From Gammaproteobacteria bacterium (GTDB taxonomy: Bacteria; Pseudomonadota; Gammaproteobacteria; Steroidobacterales; Steroidobacteraceae), in the NCBI GenBank assembly GCA_947452065.1, contig CANGBB010000001.1:124001-188000 (forward strand): DNA of 64,000 bases, in the 5' to 3' direction. The notes under the pieces were generated by a model. The model did not search any database. It saw only the letters and a list, made by a program, of their open reading frames with translations, and was not told the DNA's origin. The position numbers and the translations under genes were made by a program. The stretch's first letter is position 1. Every line of letters begins with the position of its first letter. Positions 12,432 through 20,748 of this stretch are shown one piece after another.

Positions 12432-15338
12432 TTGGTACTGATCTGCCTCTGTTTCTTTCTTAGCGGCGTCGCGGCGCTGATCTATCAAACGGCGTGGACG
12501 CGTCAGTTCGCGCTGGTCTTTGGCACCTCAGAGCTCGCGGTGGCTGCCGTGCTGGCCGCCTACATGGGCGGGTTGGCGCTGGGCGCCGCGCTGGTCGGGC
12601 GCTGGCTGAACCGTATTCGCAAGCCGCTGCGCACCTATGCTTGGCTGGAGCTCGGCATTGGCGCTGGCGCACTGCTGGTGCCTCTGCTGCTGGCCTTGGC
12701 CGGCAGGCTAGTCGTAGCGCTGTTCGGGCATCAGCCAACAGTGCCCTCCACCGGGTTCGGCGGACTGGTGATCTGGCAACTTATTTGTGCGTTCCTGGTG
12801 CTGCTGGTGCCGACGACTTTCATGGGCGCAACGCTGCCGATGCTCACGCGTTACACCGTCACGAGTCAGGCGCAGATCGGGCAGCGGGTTGGACTGCTCT
12901 ACGCCTGGAACACCGCCGGTGCCGTGCTGGGTGCACTGGGTGGTGCACTGTGGATACTCCCCGCTGTGGGTCTGGCCAGAACGGTCTGGATAGCGGTAGC
13001 GATCAATGTCTGTGTGGCCATCGTGGCGTTGCTGCTCTCGCGGCACAAGAAATTCCAGACCATTCCTGATGCGGCTCCCGTTGCCGCGGCCGCTACTCAC
13101 GCGCCTCTTACCGATACCGTGTCGCGCTTTCATTGGGTGCTCCCACTCATGCTCGTTTCCGGTGCGGTGTCATTCCTCCACGAAGTGTTGTGGATGCGAA
13201 TGCTGAGTCATGTGCTCAGCAGCAGCTTGTATGCCTTCGGCGTGATGGTGGCCAGCTTCCTAGCCGGCATCGCCGCCGGTGGCGCTGTGGGTGCTGCACT
13301 GGCTAAGCAGCGCGATACCGCCGCGCGCTGGCTGGCCATCAGCGAGCTTGCGGTGGCCGCCACAGCCATCATTGCTTGGCGCCTGCTGGTCAGCGTTCCG
13401 CTGAACAACAGTTCATTGACCACCCGTGTCCTGTACTCACTGGCGTTGCTATTCCCGATGGCCTGCGCAATTGGTGTGACCTATCCGCTGGCAGTCCGCG
13501 TGCTGGCCACTGACGTCGACTCCGCTGGTCGCAGCAGCGCCCGCGTCTACAGCTGGAACACCGTCGGCGCGATCCTCGGCTCGCTCGCCGCAGGTTTCTT
13601 CATCGTTCCGGCACTTCGCTACGAAGGCGCCGTGCAGCTGGCCGTGATCGCCAGCGCCATGCTTGCCGTGATCGCTGTGCTGTTGTGGCGTTCCGGATGG
13701 CGTGGACTCACCGCCGGTGCCGTAGTGGCAGCAGCACTGATTATTGCTGTTGTCTTCCGACCAGGCCCGCCGGAGTCACTGTTGCGCTACTCCACGCTGC
13801 GCGTCAACGGCGCAGGCGAGATTTTCCACTACGGTGTGGGCCGTAGTGCGGCCGTCGTGACCTTGCGTACGGGCTATGAATTCCTGCTGCGCGATAACGG
13901 TCTGCCCGAGGCATCAATCGATCTGGCAAGCAGCGTCCCCACGCGCTATGTCGAGGCCTGGATGACGCCGCTGGCGGCTCTTGCCAGACCCGCGGCCCGT
14001 GAACTCCTGGTGGTGGGACTGGGCGGCGGCCGCGTGATCGAGGAAGTGCCGGCATCCATCCGAAACATCGACGTGATCGAACTGGAACCGGAAGTGATCC
14101 GCGCCAACCAGAAGATGGCGCCGCTCCGCATCCGCGACCCGCTCGCTGATCCGCGTGTGAATCTCATCGTCAACGATGCGCGTGGCGCACTGGATCTGAC
14201 CGATCGCCGTTACGACATCATCGCCTCTCAGCCCTCGCATCCCTGGACCGCCGGTGCCTCGCATCTCTACACACGCCAGTTCATGCAGCAGGTGCGTCAG
14301 CACCTGAATCCGGGCGGCGTGATGGTGCAGTGGATGAACACTGATTTCCTCGATGAGCCTCTGTTGCGCTCATGGCTGGCCACCATTGCCAGCGTCTTCC
14401 CTGAGGTGCAGTTGTATCGTCCAGCGTCGGCCACATTGCTGGTGCTCGCCTCGGATCATCCGCTCGCTGCAGAGCTGGATCTGGCAGCAACCGGTGCCGC
14501 CATCGCTGCCGACCAGCGAACGTATGGTGCAGTGGGTATCAATGTTCCCGAGGATCTGCTCATTGCTCGTGTTGCCGACACAGCCGGTGTGCATGCCATC
14601 GTTGCCGACGCTACGCCCATCACCGACGACCGTAACCGCTTTGCGACGCAGAGCCTCTACGATGCGGGCGTCTATCGCAATACGTCACACATGGGCAAAA
14701 TCCTGATGGAGCAGGACCCGCTGCTTCGGCCCAACGATCCGGGAATTGCAGCGCTGCGTGAGCGCGGCACGATTGACTATGTAGTTCGGCATATTGGTCT
14801 GGCTGCGGGTCTGCAAAACGGTGGTCCGTGGCGTCTGGAGCAGTTGGCTGAACGGCTGGGCGACTCGCCCGAGCGTGTTTACGCCCAGTCACTGATGGCC
14901 GATAACGCGGGCGATGTGCAGCGCGCGTCGGCGGTGCGGCGTGGCGGACTGACCAAGTTCACCGGCTCAGCTCTACTGCGCGATGCCGTGCTCGAGCGCG
15001 ATGGTCGCGACAGTCAGATTTTGTCGCGGGCCACAGACACCGCGCGCCTCGTTGCCAGCGCCGGTGAGCTCGTCGCGAGTGAGCACTGGGCGGCATTCGA
15101 TGGATTGGAAGCGCGTCTGGCGCAGATACCGTGGACCTCCATCTGGTCGCGACGCGCCATCCAGCTGCGCGCGATCCGTCACGAGGCCGCAGCACTTTCG
15201 GCAACGGACACGGGCGCCAAGCAGAAGTCGCTGGCCGACGGTCTGGCCCTAATCAATCGCGCCTGCCTGTCAGTTCCCGAATGTGAGTTCTGGGAGTTGC
15301 GCCGCAGTCTGAACAATAGGCTGCAAGCATTCGATTGA
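12432..15338 (+). CDS. Polytopic membrane protein with fused spermidine-synthase-like SAM-binding domain
   Basis: This 968-residue protein starts at TTG 12432; an in-frame TGA six bases upstream excludes a longer form. Residues ~1-440 form about twelve or more hydrophobic helices in two halves, each with GALGG/GSLAAG-type turns (fused MFS/spermidine synthase architecture). Residues ~455-690 carry a SAM-binding fold (LLVVGLGGGRV, DVIELEPEVI, VNDARGAL). The catalytic Asp motif of true spermidine synthases is replaced by ASQPSHPW, a change typical of this fused group, so polyamine synthesis is not supported. A ~270-residue C-terminal region is unassigned. The substrate is unknown. Confidence 0.75.
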   Translation: MVLICLCFFLSGVAALIYQTAWTRQFALVFGTSELAVAAVLAAYMGGLALGAALVGRWLNRIRKPLRTYAWLELGIGAGALLVPLLLALAGRLVVALFGHQPTVPSTGFGGLVIWQLICAFLVLLVPTTFMGATLPMLTRYTVTSQAQIGQRVGLLYAWNTAGAVLGALGGALWILPAVGLARTVWIAVAINVCVAIVALLLSRHKKFQTIPDAAPVAAAATHAPLTDTVSRFHWVLPLMLVSGAVSFLHEVLWMRMLSHVLSSSLYAFGVMVASFLAGIAAGGAVGAALAKQRDTAARWLAISELAVAATAIIAWRLLVSVPLNNSSLTTRVLYSLALLFPMACAIGVTYPLAVRVLATDVDSAGRSSARVYSWNTVGAILGSLAAGFFIVPALRYEGAVQLAVIASAMLAVIAVLLWRSGWRGLTAGAVVAAALIIAVVFRPGPPESLLRYSTLRVNGAGEIFHYGVGRSAAVVTLRTGYEFLLRDNGLPEASIDLASSVPTRYVEAWMTPLAALARPAARELLVVGLGGGRVIEEVPASIRNIDVIELEPEVIRANQKMAPLRIRDPLADPRVNLIVNDARGALDLTDRRYDIIASQPSHPWTAGASHLYTRQFMQQVRQHLNPGGVMVQWMNTDFLDEPLLRSWLATIASVFPEVQLYRPASATLLVLASDHPLAAELDLAATGAAIAADQRTYGAVGINVPEDLLIARVADTAGVHAIVADATPITDDRNRFATQSLYDAGVYRNTSHMGKILMEQDPLLRPNDPGIAALRERGTIDYVVRHIGLAAGLQNGGPWRLEQLAERLGDSPERVYAQSLMADNAGDVQRASAVRRGGLTKFTGSALLRDAVLERDGRDSQILSRATDTARLVASAGELVASEHWAAFDGLEARLAQIPWTSIWSRRAIQLRAIRHEAAALSATDTGAKQKSLADGLALINRACLSVPECEFWELRRSLNNRLQAFD

Positions 15339-15414
15339 GACAAGAGACGGCCGAGAAAAAACCCGCTTGCACTTAAAAGTTTTACTGCGGGACGACGAGG
15401 GGATGGGGGAGTCA

Positions 15415-16152
15415 ATGAGAGTTCAAAAGATACTGTCGCTAACGGCTGCGCTGCTCGTCTTTGGGCAGCTGGCGCTGGCGGCGCAGAAGCCGATAACGGC
15501 CATTCCCGATATCACGGGCACCTGGGAGTCTGCTCGAGACCCCTCCGCGCCGCCGGCCCAACAGATTCAGCTCAAGCCTGAATACCTGCAACAGAAGCAG
15601 GCGCTGACGCAGGCCATCAGCGCTGCCACCGCACGCGGGGAGCCGCTGGCCACGACCACGCAGCGCTGCCTCGGCGATGGCATGCCCGGTATGATGGGCG
15701 GGCCTTTCCCGATGGAGATCCTGCAGAGCAAGGGGCAGGTGACCATCATCCAAGAGGCGTACACACAGGTTCGACGCATCTACCTGGACAAGCCGCAAAA
15801 ACCCGTCGATGAAGTCGAGCCGGGGTTTTTCGGCCGGTCCGTCGGCCATTGGGAGGGTGGGGTGCTGATGGTCGATACCATCGGCATCAAGGAAGATGTG
15901 CTGTATCGGAGTAACCCGCATTCCTCAGAAATGCGCATCAAAGAGAAAATCTACTATGCGCCCAGCGGTTTTCTGCGCGATGAGGTCACCATCGAGGACC
16001 CGGTTGTTCTTGAGAAGCCCTACACCTACACCGTGAGTTACCGGCGCCTGCCGGATTACGAGATGCTTGAATATGTCTGTGAAGACAACCGCTACTATGT
16101 GGATGAAAAGGGGCAGCAGAAATTGCATCTGGACGCGCCCGTACAGAAATAG
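15415..16152 (+). CDS. Exported protein of unknown function with a GxWEGxxLxVDT domain
   Basis: The 245-residue product starts at ATG 15415 with GGGGGAG just upstream. It has a clear signal peptide (MRVQKILSLTAALLVFGQLA, then LAAQ). The mature protein opens DITGTWES and contains CLGDGMPGMMGGPFPMEIL and then GHWEGGVLMVDTIGI. The latter is the same signature as GRWEGDTLVVDT in the protein at 33942-35264 and in many uncharacterised proteins of related bacteria, where it often neighbours DUF6152. The next gene, 13 bases downstream, is indeed DUF6152. No enzymatic function can be assigned. Confidence 0.72.
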   Translation: MRVQKILSLTAALLVFGQLALAAQKPITAIPDITGTWESARDPSAPPAQQIQLKPEYLQQKQALTQAISAATARGEPLATTTQRCLGDGMPGMMGGPFPMEILQSKGQVTIIQEAYTQVRRIYLDKPQKPVDEVEPGFFGRSVGHWEGGVLMVDTIGIKEDVLYRSNPHSSEMRIKEKIYYAPSGFLRDEVTIEDPVVLEKPYTYTVSYRRLPDYEMLEYVCEDNRYYVDEKGQQKLHLDAPVQK

Positions 16153-16165
16153 AGGAGATCAAATC

Positions 16166-16576
16166 ATGAAACCCAACAGACAATGGCGCCCGTCGGCGTG
16201 GATCCTGGCACTGGCGTTCGCGGCCCCGGCTCTCGCTCACCACTCGTTCGCCATGTACGACAATGAGCGTTCGATTACGGTCAAGGGCGTGGTCACCAAG
16301 TGGCAGTGGACCAATCCGCACGCCTATCTGGAGATCGATGCCAAGGATGCCTCAGGCGCAGTGAAGCACTATGTGCTGGAGGGCACCAGCATCAACATCA
16401 TGGTGCGTGGTGGCTGGCGCTCGAACATGATCAAGGTCGGTGATCAGGTGACTGCTGTCGCCGCACCCGCAAAGAGCGGCGATCCGGCGGGTCTGCTTCT
16501 GGAAGTCACTTTCGCCAACGGCGAGAAGAAAGACATGAGCATTCCGGCCGGGTATACATTCAAGCGCACCCCCTGA
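16166..16576 (+). CDS. DUF6152 family periplasmic protein (short form)
   Basis: This 136-residue protein has a signal peptide ending PALA, so the predicted mature N-terminus is His-His-Ser. The core KGVVTKWQWTNPHAYLEID carries the NPH motif shared with the two other DUF6152 proteins in this window (33942 and 43811). The fold is probably a small beta-barrel/OB-like domain. Start and RBS (GAGGAG) are clear, 13 bases after the previous gene, and a strong terminator follows. The function is unknown; metal binding through the exposed N-terminal His residues is a hypothesis. Confidence 0.8.
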   Translation: MKPNRQWRPSAWILALAFAAPALAHHSFAMYDNERSITVKGVVTKWQWTNPHAYLEIDAKDASGAVKHYVLEGTSINIMVRGGWRSNMIKVGDQVTAVAAPAKSGDPAGLLLEVTFANGEKKDMSIPAGYTFKRTP

Positions 16577-16587
16577 CTGAGTCGTCA

Positions 16588-16618
16588 GCGGGGTGCGCTT
16601 CGGGCGCGCCCCGCTTTT
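16588..16618 (+). terminator. Intrinsic terminator after the DUF6152 gene
   Basis: GCGGGG (16588-16593) pairs with CCCCGC (16609-16614), extended inward by GCGC/GCGC pairs, and is followed by TTTT. It separates the + strand genes from the convergent sulfatase-like gene, whose stop codon overlaps its end. Confidence 0.8.
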
Positions 16619-18059
16619 AGGGCGCCGCCGCGCCGCCGCCCATCCCGCCAGCCATTCCCCCGGCCATGCCGCCTGCAGCAGCGTCGGCGCCGCCCATGCC
16701 GCCTGCACCACCGCCACCCATGCCACCCGCTTCAGAGGCGGGGCCCGGGTTGGGGTTGACCGTTGTCATCTGCGCATTCACTGCCGTCAGATAATCGGTG
16801 AGCCGCTTGTCCAGTTCGGCCACCTTTTCCGGCATCTTGCTCGACAGATCGTTCTGTTCAGCCAGATCCTTGGACAGGTCGTAAAGCTTCCTGTCTCCGG
16901 TTTCGTAGACGCGGATCAGCTTGTAGTTGCCAAGGAAGATGGCCGACGCCGGGCTCTGCGGATCGTAGTGGGGCACATGCACCACAAACTCCTCGCGCGG
17001 GCGCTGCACGGTACCAACGCCACCATGCAGTAGCACCGGTGCAATGTTGCCGCCTTCAACTCCTGCGGGCAGCGCTGCCTTGACATTGGCCAGGGCTGAA
17101 ATCGTCGGGAACAAATCCAACTGCGACACGCGCACGTGCGAATAGGAGCCGGCTTTCACGCCCGGTCCGGCGATGAGGAACGGCACGCGGATGCCACCTT
17201 CCCAGACCAGACCCTTTGCGCCAGATAGCGGCTGGTTGTTCTTCGCGCCGATCGTGCCGTGGTCGGTGCTGTAGATCACATAGGTGTTCTCAGCCAGGCC
17301 CAGCTTCTTGATGGCATCCAGCACTTGGCCAATCGTCTTGTCGGTGAAGGCGGTGTCGCTATCGATTTCCGCATCGGTCTGCGGGCCTTGGTTCGGATAG
17401 TGCGACATCTGCAAATAGAAGGGCTTGTGGGCCTGCGACTGGCGCTGCATGAAGGCAATGCCCAGCTCCGTGATAGAAGTGGCCTGCGTCGGATTCGGCG
17501 AGCGACTGTTCTCCGGTCCGCCATTGTTGTTGGCGCCATCGGTTTCATCGAACCCATGAGATTTGGGGCTGACATTGCCCAGATGCCACTTGCCGAAATG
17601 GGCCGTGGCATAGCCTGCGGTCTTCAACTGCTCGGCAATGGTTGTTTCAGCTGCAGGCAGTTCCAGCACGATCTTCGGCGGAATCAGCTTGGTGCTGATG
17701 GCGCCGCTTTCCGTGCCATTGCTGACGAAAGTCATGTGCAGGGCAGCCGGACTGCGTCCGGTCAACAATCCTGCACGCGACGGCGTGCAACGCGGGGAGG
17801 GTGCATAGCCGTCCGAGAAGGTCATGCCCGAGGCGGCCAGACGTTCGATGTTGGGCGTCGCGACCCGGGTTCCTTTGGAGTTGGGGACGCGCTCATCCAT
17901 CTGCGCCGAGGAACTGGTCCAGCCCGAACCCTCGCCATAAATCACGACGAAGTTGGGCTGAGAAGGTGCGCCGGCCGCCTGTGCGTTCAGACTAGGACCG
18001 AATACGCTCAGCAGCGACACTGCCAGGCTCAAAACGGGAAGGCTTCTTTTCACAGTCAC
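16617..18059 (-). CDS. Exported sulfatase-like protein 1 with Gly/Met-rich tail
   Basis: The 480-residue product belongs to the alkaline phosphatase/sulfatase superfamily. A signal peptide (residues 1-27, NAQA) precedes PNFVVIYGEGSGW. Canonical sulfatases have two Asp metal ligands in this first strand (ADDLGW-like); here they are replaced by Gly-Glu. The formylglycine motif C-T-P-S-R followed by AGLLTGR is intact. The later metal motif reads STDHG instead of SDNG, and the GGIRVPF segment is normal. The last ~45 residues are GGMGGGGAGGMGG-like repeats. Loss of the first metal ligands makes ordinary sulfatase activity doubtful. Divergent from yceI across a 220-base gene-free gap. Confidence 0.85.
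   Translation of the reverse strand: MTVKRSLPVLSLAVSLLSVFGPSLNAQAAGAPSQPNFVVIYGEGSGWTSSSAQMDERVPNSKGTRVATPNIERLAASGMTFSDGYAPSPRCTPSRAGLLTGRSPAALHMTFVSNGTESGAISTKLIPPKIVLELPAAETTIAEQLKTAGYATAHFGKWHLGNVSPKSHGFDETDGANNNGGPENSRSPNPTQATSITELGIAFMQRQSQAHKPFYLQMSHYPNQGPQTDAEIDSDTAFTDKTIGQVLDAIKKLGLAENTYVIYSTDHGTIGAKNNQPLSGAKGLVWEGGIRVPFLIAGPGVKAGSYSHVRVSQLDLFPTISALANVKAALPAGVEGGNIAPVLLHGGVGTVQRPREEFVVHVPHYDPQSPASAIFLGNYKLIRVYETGDRKLYDLSKDLAEQNDLSSKMPEKVAELDKRLTDYLTAVNAQMTTVNPNPGPASEAGGMGGGGAGGMGGADAAAGGMAGGMAGGMGGGAAAP
16619..16740 (-). repeat. Gly/Met/Ala low-complexity tract (C-terminal tail of sulfatase-like protein 1)
   Basis: Imperfect repeats of a GGCATGGGCGGC-like unit (seen as GCCGCCCATGCC on the + strand) encode GGM, GGMGG and AGG steps up to the stop codon. 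The same unit occurs in eleven other genes of the island. Confidence 0.8.
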
Positions 18060-18279
18060 GGTTCACCTCGTCAGCGCGGTGGGATGCAAACGTTGCCCCA
18101 GAGAGGGCGGAGGATACTCCAGCCACTCCGCGCCGACCGTCAACGAATGCAAACCACCACACTTGCTGACAAGGCATTTGGTATTGGCCGGCAGCGCCGC
18201 GTGCCCGACCCCTTCACAGGCATCGGGTTCCGTGTCATAAACGCCGCCTGATCACTCCACTAACCTCCGGGAGCATCCT

Positions 18280-19023
18280 GTGAAATCTCGAGCCAAGAAA
18301 ATCGTCGCCTTTACGCTGTCCTCCGCTTGCGCCATCGGCGTTGGCTTGGCGCTCGCTCAAAGCCCGCCGCCGGACGGAATGGGACCGGGTGCTGAAGGCG
18401 GTATGGGCGCAGGCATGGGTGGCGGCGATGCCGCTGGCATGGGCGGCGGTGGCCCCCGCGTCATCGAGCCGCTGACCAGCAAACTGTCGGAAGTCCATTC
18501 CGGTGATTACGTCCTGGACCCCGATCATGGCCGTATCATCTGGAATGTCAGCCACCACGGCTTCTCGATTTTCTCGGCTGTGTTTTCGAAGATCGATGCC
18601 AAGCTGAAGTTCGATGCCGCTGACGTGACCCGCAGCCAGCTCGATGCCACCGTGAACATGAAGAGCGTGGGCTCGCTGATTCCTGAGTTCGACGTCAAGC
18701 TCAACAGCCCCGTCTGGCTCAATACGGACAAGTATCCGACCTCGCGTTTCAAGTCGACCAAGATTGAGGTCACGGGACCGAATAAGCTGCGCGTGACAGG
18801 CGATCTAAACTTCTACGGCACCACCAAGCCCGCCACGATGGATGTCACCTTCATCCAGGCCGGCAACGTGTCGCCGCCGGCTGGTGGTTATCGCGTGGGC
18901 TTCAATGGCGTCATGGTCATCAAGCGCAGCGAGTGGGGCATGGAAAAGTCCACCGTGGGCGATGAAGTGACTCTGAATCTGGAAGCAGAGTTCACGCTGC
19001 CGGGCGCTGCCGCGGCGCATTGA
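18280..19023 (+). CDS. YceI-family periplasmic protein with Gly/Met-rich N-terminal linker
   Basis: This 247-residue exported protein starts at GTG 18280 (CGGGAG upstream). The signal peptide ends about ALAQ and is followed by a ~30-residue linker with GGMGAGMGGGD and GMGGGG. The YceI lipocalin-like barrel follows: YVLDPDHGRIIWNVSHHGFS, FKSTKIEVTG, LNFYGTTKPATMDVTF and FNGVMVIKRSEWGM are typical. YceI proteins bind isoprenoid or other amphipathic molecules and are exported; the ligand here is not predictable. The Gly/Met segment is not part of the family. A strong bidirectional terminator follows. Confidence 0.9.
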   Translation: MKSRAKKIVAFTLSSACAIGVGLALAQSPPPDGMGPGAEGGMGAGMGGGDAAGMGGGGPRVIEPLTSKLSEVHSGDYVLDPDHGRIIWNVSHHGFSIFSAVFSKIDAKLKFDAADVTRSQLDATVNMKSVGSLIPEFDVKLNSPVWLNTDKYPTSRFKSTKIEVTGPNKLRVTGDLNFYGTTKPATMDVTFIQAGNVSPPAGGYRVGFNGVMVIKRSEWGMEKSTVGDEVTLNLEAEFTLPGAAAAH

Positions 19024-19051
19024 TCAGACGGCGACATTCAGTCGCCGCATG

Positions 19052-19083
19052 AAAAAGGGGGCGGGTTAATCCCGCCCCCTTTT
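19052..19083. terminator. Bidirectional intrinsic terminator
   Basis: A perfect 10-bp stem AGGGGGCGGG/CCCGCCCCCT (19056-19065 with 19071-19080) has a TTAAT loop. It is flanked by AAAAA on the left and TTT on the right. It serves the convergent yceI (+) and sulfatase-like 2 (-) genes. Confidence 0.9.
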
Positions 19084-19116
19084 GTTTGGCCAACCTTGAA
19101 ACTGGTCGGTGAGGCT

Positions 19117-20505
19117 TTACGGATTCCCCGCGGCACCCGCTTGAGCGGCTGCCATACCGCCGGCTGCCATGCCGCCACCCGCCATGCCGCCGGTGGTGCC
19201 ATCGCCTGCAGCCATGCCACCGCCCGCATCACCGCCTTTTCCGCTCTCAAGCTCGGCGAGTTTTGCCTCACCCATCGACTTGCGAACATGGTTCTTGATG
19301 TCGGCCAGCAGGCTGTTGGCGAGCGCCGGCTGTTGCGCAGCCAGATTGTTTGATTCGAGCACGTCCTTCTCGAGGTCGTACAGGAAGCTCTGCTTCGTAT
19401 CCCAGTAGTAGAGCAACTTGTAGTCGCCTTTGCGGATGGCCGTCTGCGGGTGAGGCACCTCAACATCGTGATGCCAGATCATGTAATCAATCGGGCGCGT
19501 CACCGAGCCCTTGCCCCCATTGAGCAGCACCGGCCTCCAGCTGCCGCCCTCAGCACCCTTTGGCAGCGCGAAGCCCGGAGAGGCCAGGTCCACCACCGTC
19601 GCGTAAATGTCATAGCCTGTCACCGGGGCATTGGCGTACGCCTTGGACTTGATGCCCGGGCCACTAACCACCAGCGGCACGCGCAGACCACCTTCGTCGA
19701 GCAGGGCCTTGGCACCCTTCAGAGCCGCCGTCTTCATACCGTTGTCAGACATGTAGATGACGTAGGTGTTGTTCGCGATACCGAGTTTCTCCAACTCCTT
19801 CATCACCACGCCCATGCAGGTATCCAGATCCTCAGTCATCGCCTGCTGCAAAGCGTTGGGACCACTGTACTTCTTCAGCGTGGCGGCCAGTGCCTGAGGC
19901 TTGGAGTGCACGGCGTAGTAAGAGAGCTGCAGATAGAAGGGATGTCCGTCCTTCACTTGCTGGTCCATGAAAGCCACGGCGCGGCGGGTGATCCCGAAGG
20001 ACTGCTTCGGATCATTCGGATCCGTGGTGTCACCATCCTCATTCAATGTGATGCCATCGCTGGCGTCATAACCCATCGACGCCGGTGTCTGCGGCCACTG
20101 CCACTTGCCAAAATGGGCTGCGCGATAGGCCGGGTTGGCACGCTTGAGTGTGTTGGCCAGTGAATCTGTCACTGGGGCACTCCAGTTCACATGCCACTTG
20201 TCGATTGAATTCAGCGTTAGCGTGCTGCGACCCATCTGGTAGGCGGCACGGGACCCTTCGCACTTTGGATGAGACGCGTAGGCCTGGGAGAAAATCACGC
20301 CTTTTGAGGCAATGCTTTCCAGCGTAGGCATCTTGTAGGTCGACGAATGGCTGAAGTCCTTGCCGGGGATCATCTCCACCGGAGTGCCGTCCAAGCCCTG
20401 ATCGTCAATGAAGAGGATGAGGAAGTTTGGGCTGGCTGTCGCCGCGGCCGACGCCGTCTTGGCCCCGAGCATCAAGAGCAATAGCCCATAGCGCAGTATT
20501 CTCAT
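19117..20505 (-). CDS. Exported sulfatase-like protein 2 with Gly/Met-rich tail
   Basis: The 462-residue product is a second sulfatase-superfamily protein. A signal peptide (residues 1-21) precedes PNFLILFIDDQGLD, which keeps the paired Asp metal ligands. The later MSDNG motif is also normal, as is GGLRVPLVVSGPG. The formylglycine site reads C-E-G-S-R rather than the consensus C-x-P/A-x-R, so recognition by a formylglycine-generating enzyme is uncertain. The C-terminal ~40 residues are GGDAGGGMAAG/GGMAGGGMAAGGM repeats. It is transcribed divergently from the first TonB receptor, suggesting shared regulation. No sulfatase-maturing enzyme lies in the window. Substrate unknown. Confidence 0.85.
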   Translation of the reverse strand: MRILRYGLLLLMLGAKTASAAATASPNFLILFIDDQGLDGTPVEMIPGKDFSHSSTYKMPTLESIASKGVIFSQAYASHPKCEGSRAAYQMGRSTLTLNSIDKWHVNWSAPVTDSLANTLKRANPAYRAAHFGKWQWPQTPASMGYDASDGITLNEDGDTTDPNDPKQSFGITRRAVAFMDQQVKDGHPFYLQLSYYAVHSKPQALAATLKKYSGPNALQQAMTEDLDTCMGVVMKELEKLGIANNTYVIYMSDNGMKTAALKGAKALLDEGGLRVPLVVSGPGIKSKAYANAPVTGYDIYATVVDLASPGFALPKGAEGGSWRPVLLNGGKGSVTRPIDYMIWHHDVEVPHPQTAIRKGDYKLLYYWDTKQSFLYDLEKDVLESNNLAAQQPALANSLLADIKNHVRKSMGEAKLAELESGKGGDAGGGMAAGDGTTGGMAGGGMAAGGMAAAQAGAAGNP

Positions 20506-20628
20506 GGTCTGTCATACCCCATTTTGAGAGGAAAATTTATCGTCACCCGATCTCGGGAAAACCTGTCACCAGCGGCCAAGTCGCTGATGTCACAACGTTT
20601 TTACCCCGCTGTCACGCAGATGACACCT

Positions 20629-20657
20629 TTGTCATCTAATGACCGATTAAGTACAAT
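20629..20657 (+). promoter_or_regulatory. Sigma70-type promoter of TonB receptor 1
   Basis: TTGTCA (20629-20634), exactly 17 bases, then TACAAT (20652-20657), gives a transcript start near 20664 and an ~85-base leader before the TTG start at 20749. The gap 20506-20748 also holds several TGTCAC/TGTCAT/TGACA hexamers (for example around 20610-20635), which may be operator half-sites. Confidence 0.6.
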
Positions 20658-20748
20658 AGTTTGCTGTGTCGTCAAGAAATGTCCGCGAGAAATTTTTTTT
20701 CACGGCGTTTTCTGGTCGGCTTGGGTCAATCTTTTGGGGGATTATATT

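Noticed and set aside
12432-15338. Active spermidine synthase
   Set aside because: The catalytic Asp motif is replaced (ASQPSHPW); the homology covers only the SAM-binding fold.
20524-20748. Extended N-terminus for TonB receptor 1
   Set aside because: It would cross the promoter at 20629-20657 and place 75 non-signal residues before the signal peptide.
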